The translations under genes were made by a program, and so were the position numbers. The notes under the pieces were generated by a model. The model was given only the letters and a program-made list of their open reading frames with translations, did not search any database and had not been told where the DNA came from. A stretch of 64,000 bases of DNA from Billgrantia desiderata (lineage in GTDB: Bacteria; Pseudomonadota; Gammaproteobacteria; Pseudomonadales; Halomonadaceae). Positions within the stretch are counted from its first letter, which is position 1, and the number at the start of each line of letters is the position of its first letter. Where the stretch lies: positions 1-64,000 of the forward strand of contig JAAQTN010000020.1 of NCBI GenBank assembly GCA_011742915.1, in the 5' to 3' direction. Shown here piece by piece: positions 62,908 through 64,000 of the stretch.

Positions 62908-64000
62908 ATGAACCCCATCGAAGGACACCTCCCCGTACGCAGTCCGCTGCACGCCATCCTGGCTCCCACCGGCATTGCCGTGGTGGGCGCCTCGAGCGAT
63001 CCCACCAAGCGCGGCTACAAGGCCATGGTCGGCCTGATCAAGGATGGCTTTCGCGGCGACATCTATCCCGTCAATCCCAAGGCCGACATGATCCTCGGCA
63101 TCAAGGCCTGGCCGTCCATCGCCGCGATTCCCGGCTCGCCAGAGCTGGCGCTGATCTGTACCCCGGCCGCCAGTGTGCCGGGCCTGATCGCCGAGTGCGG
63201 CCGCCGCGGCATCAAGGGGGCGGTGATACTCGCCAGCGGCTTCGCCGAGATCGGCGGCGAGGGCGCCGATCTGGAACGCGAGATGATGGCCAAGGCCGAA
63301 GCCCACGGCGTGCGCATCATCGGCCCCAACACCTCCGGTGTGTTCAACCTGCACCACCGGCTCAATCTGCTGGCGCTGGACAACGTCAAGCCCGGCGATG
63401 TGGGCATCGTCTCCCAGTCGGGCAACATGCTGCTGTCGCTGGCGCTGGAGGCTCAGTACAACGGCCAGGTGGGCTTTTCCACCTACGTCGGGCCGGGCAA
63501 CCAGAGCGATATCGGCTTCGACGACTACCTGCGCTATCTCGGTGAGGACGAGCATACCCGGGTGGCCACGCTCTACGTGGAGGGCTTTCGCGACGGGCGC
63601 AAGTTCCTCGAGGTGGCGCGCGACGTCACCGCCATGAAGCCGGTGGTGGTCTACAAGTCGGGCTCCACCGAGGCCGGACAGAAGGCGGCCAGCTCGCATA
63701 CCGGTGCGCTGGCCGGCAGCTATGCCATGACCGTGGACCTGCTGCGGCAGGCCGGCGTCAGCGTGGTGCAGCATTCCGACGAGATCCTGCCGGTGGCCGA
63801 AGGCCTCGGCCTGTTGCAGAAGGCCCGCGGCAAGCGGGTGGCGGTGATCTCGGATGGCGGCGGCCAGGCCACCATCGCCTCCGACCGTCTGGCCGAGGCG
63901 GGGCTGGAGCTGGCCGAGCTCAGCGAGGAGACCCGGCAGAAACTGCGCGACGTGCTGTTTCCCCAGGCCTCGACGGTCAACCCGGTGGACGTGGCCGGTT
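62908..64000 (+). CDS. Acyl-CoA synthetase (NDP-forming), truncated by window end
   Basis: The first 364 codons of an acetate--CoA ligase (ADP-forming)-type protein; the frame is open to the window end. The N-terminal CoA-binding domain (AVVGASSDPTKRGYKAM near 23-39) and the succinyl-CoA-synthetase-like flavodoxin domains (VGIVSQSGNMLLSLALEA) are present, and the phosphohistidine region SSHTGALAGSYAM near 256-268 is intact. Full-length family members are about 700 residues with an ATP-grasp domain that would follow. The start MNPIEGHLP lies 18 bases after the hydratase stop. Confidence 0.88.
   Translation, partial: MNPIEGHLPVRSPLHAILAPTGIAVVGASSDPTKRGYKAMVGLIKDGFRGDIYPVNPKADMILGIKAWPSIAAIPGSPELALICTPAASVPGLIAECGRRGIKGAVILASGFAEIGGEGADLEREMMAKAEAHGVRIIGPNTSGVFNLHHRLNLLALDNVKPGDVGIVSQSGNMLLSLALEAQYNGQVGFSTYVGPGNQSDIGFDDYLRYLGEDEHTRVATLYVEGFRDGRKFLEVARDVTAMKPVVVYKSGSTEAGQKAASSHTGALAGSYAMTVDLLRQAGVSVVQHSDEILPVAEGLGLLQKARGKRVAVISDGGGQATIASDRLAEAGLELAELSEETRQKLRDVLFPQASTVNPVDVAG

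Overview
The window is about 64 kb of GC-rich chromosomal DNA with long co-oriented operons and gammaproteobacterial gene content: a GlpG rhomboid with a YeaC-type (DUF1315) protein, NadK, a PA0069-type radical SAM protein behind a CTGT-N8-ACAG LexA box, and an aerobic cobalamin pathway. The closest fit I can infer is Halomonas or another member of the Halomonadaceae. I see no rRNA, tRNA, CRISPR array, prophage or insertion sequence.

Bases 1-18.9 kb hold mixed chromosomal functions. After a CBS-domain protein and a small Pmp3/YqaE-type membrane protein comes a glycerol operon: glycerol kinase (glpK), a complete GlpSTPQUV-type ABC importer for glycerol, and glpD after a short terminator. Several GlpR-like sites lie upstream of glpK. 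Together the genes import glycerol, phosphorylate it and oxidise it to dihydroxyacetone phosphate. Next are an EamA-type exporter, NAD kinase, a metallophosphatase, a rhomboid protease with yeaC, a DUF2797 protein, a zinc alcohol dehydrogenase, a convergent LexA-box-preceded radical SAM gene and a P1B copper-type ATPase.

Bases 21.3-54 kb form one large vitamin B12 region. The first block (cobT, cbiB, cobC/cobD, cobU, cobS, cobC-phosphatase, a second CobU-like gene) does late nucleotide-loop assembly. A cobalamin riboswitch then leads into btuB-btuF-btuC-btuD for uptake. A separate FecBCD-type importer lies on the opposite strand. A second cobalamin riboswitch precedes a fused ChlI/ChlD-type chelatase subunit, cbiA, cobW, cobN, cobG, cobH, cobI, cobJ, (cobK on the opposite strand), cobL, cobE, cobM, cobF, cobO, bluB and cobQ. 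This is the oxygen-dependent route, with late cobalt insertion (CobN) and oxygen-dependent CobG, plus BluB for dimethylbenzimidazole. Uroporphyrinogen III methyltransferase, the cob(II)yrinate reductase and separate CobS/CobT chelatase subunits are not in the window.

Bases 54.3-64 kb carry an NCS2/SulP-like permease, an unusual fusion of an NMN deamidase (PncC/CinA-C) with an NAD synthetase (NadE) divergent from a glutaminase, a glycerophosphodiesterase, an unknown protein, a quinone oxidoreductase, and an RpiR-type regulator divergent from an enoyl-CoA hydratase and a truncated NDP-forming acyl-CoA synthetase that runs off the window end.

Outside the genes, the clearest unexplained structure is a dispersed intergenic repeat (two good copies, one partial) and a palindromic element that supplies the end of cobG and recurs before bluB.
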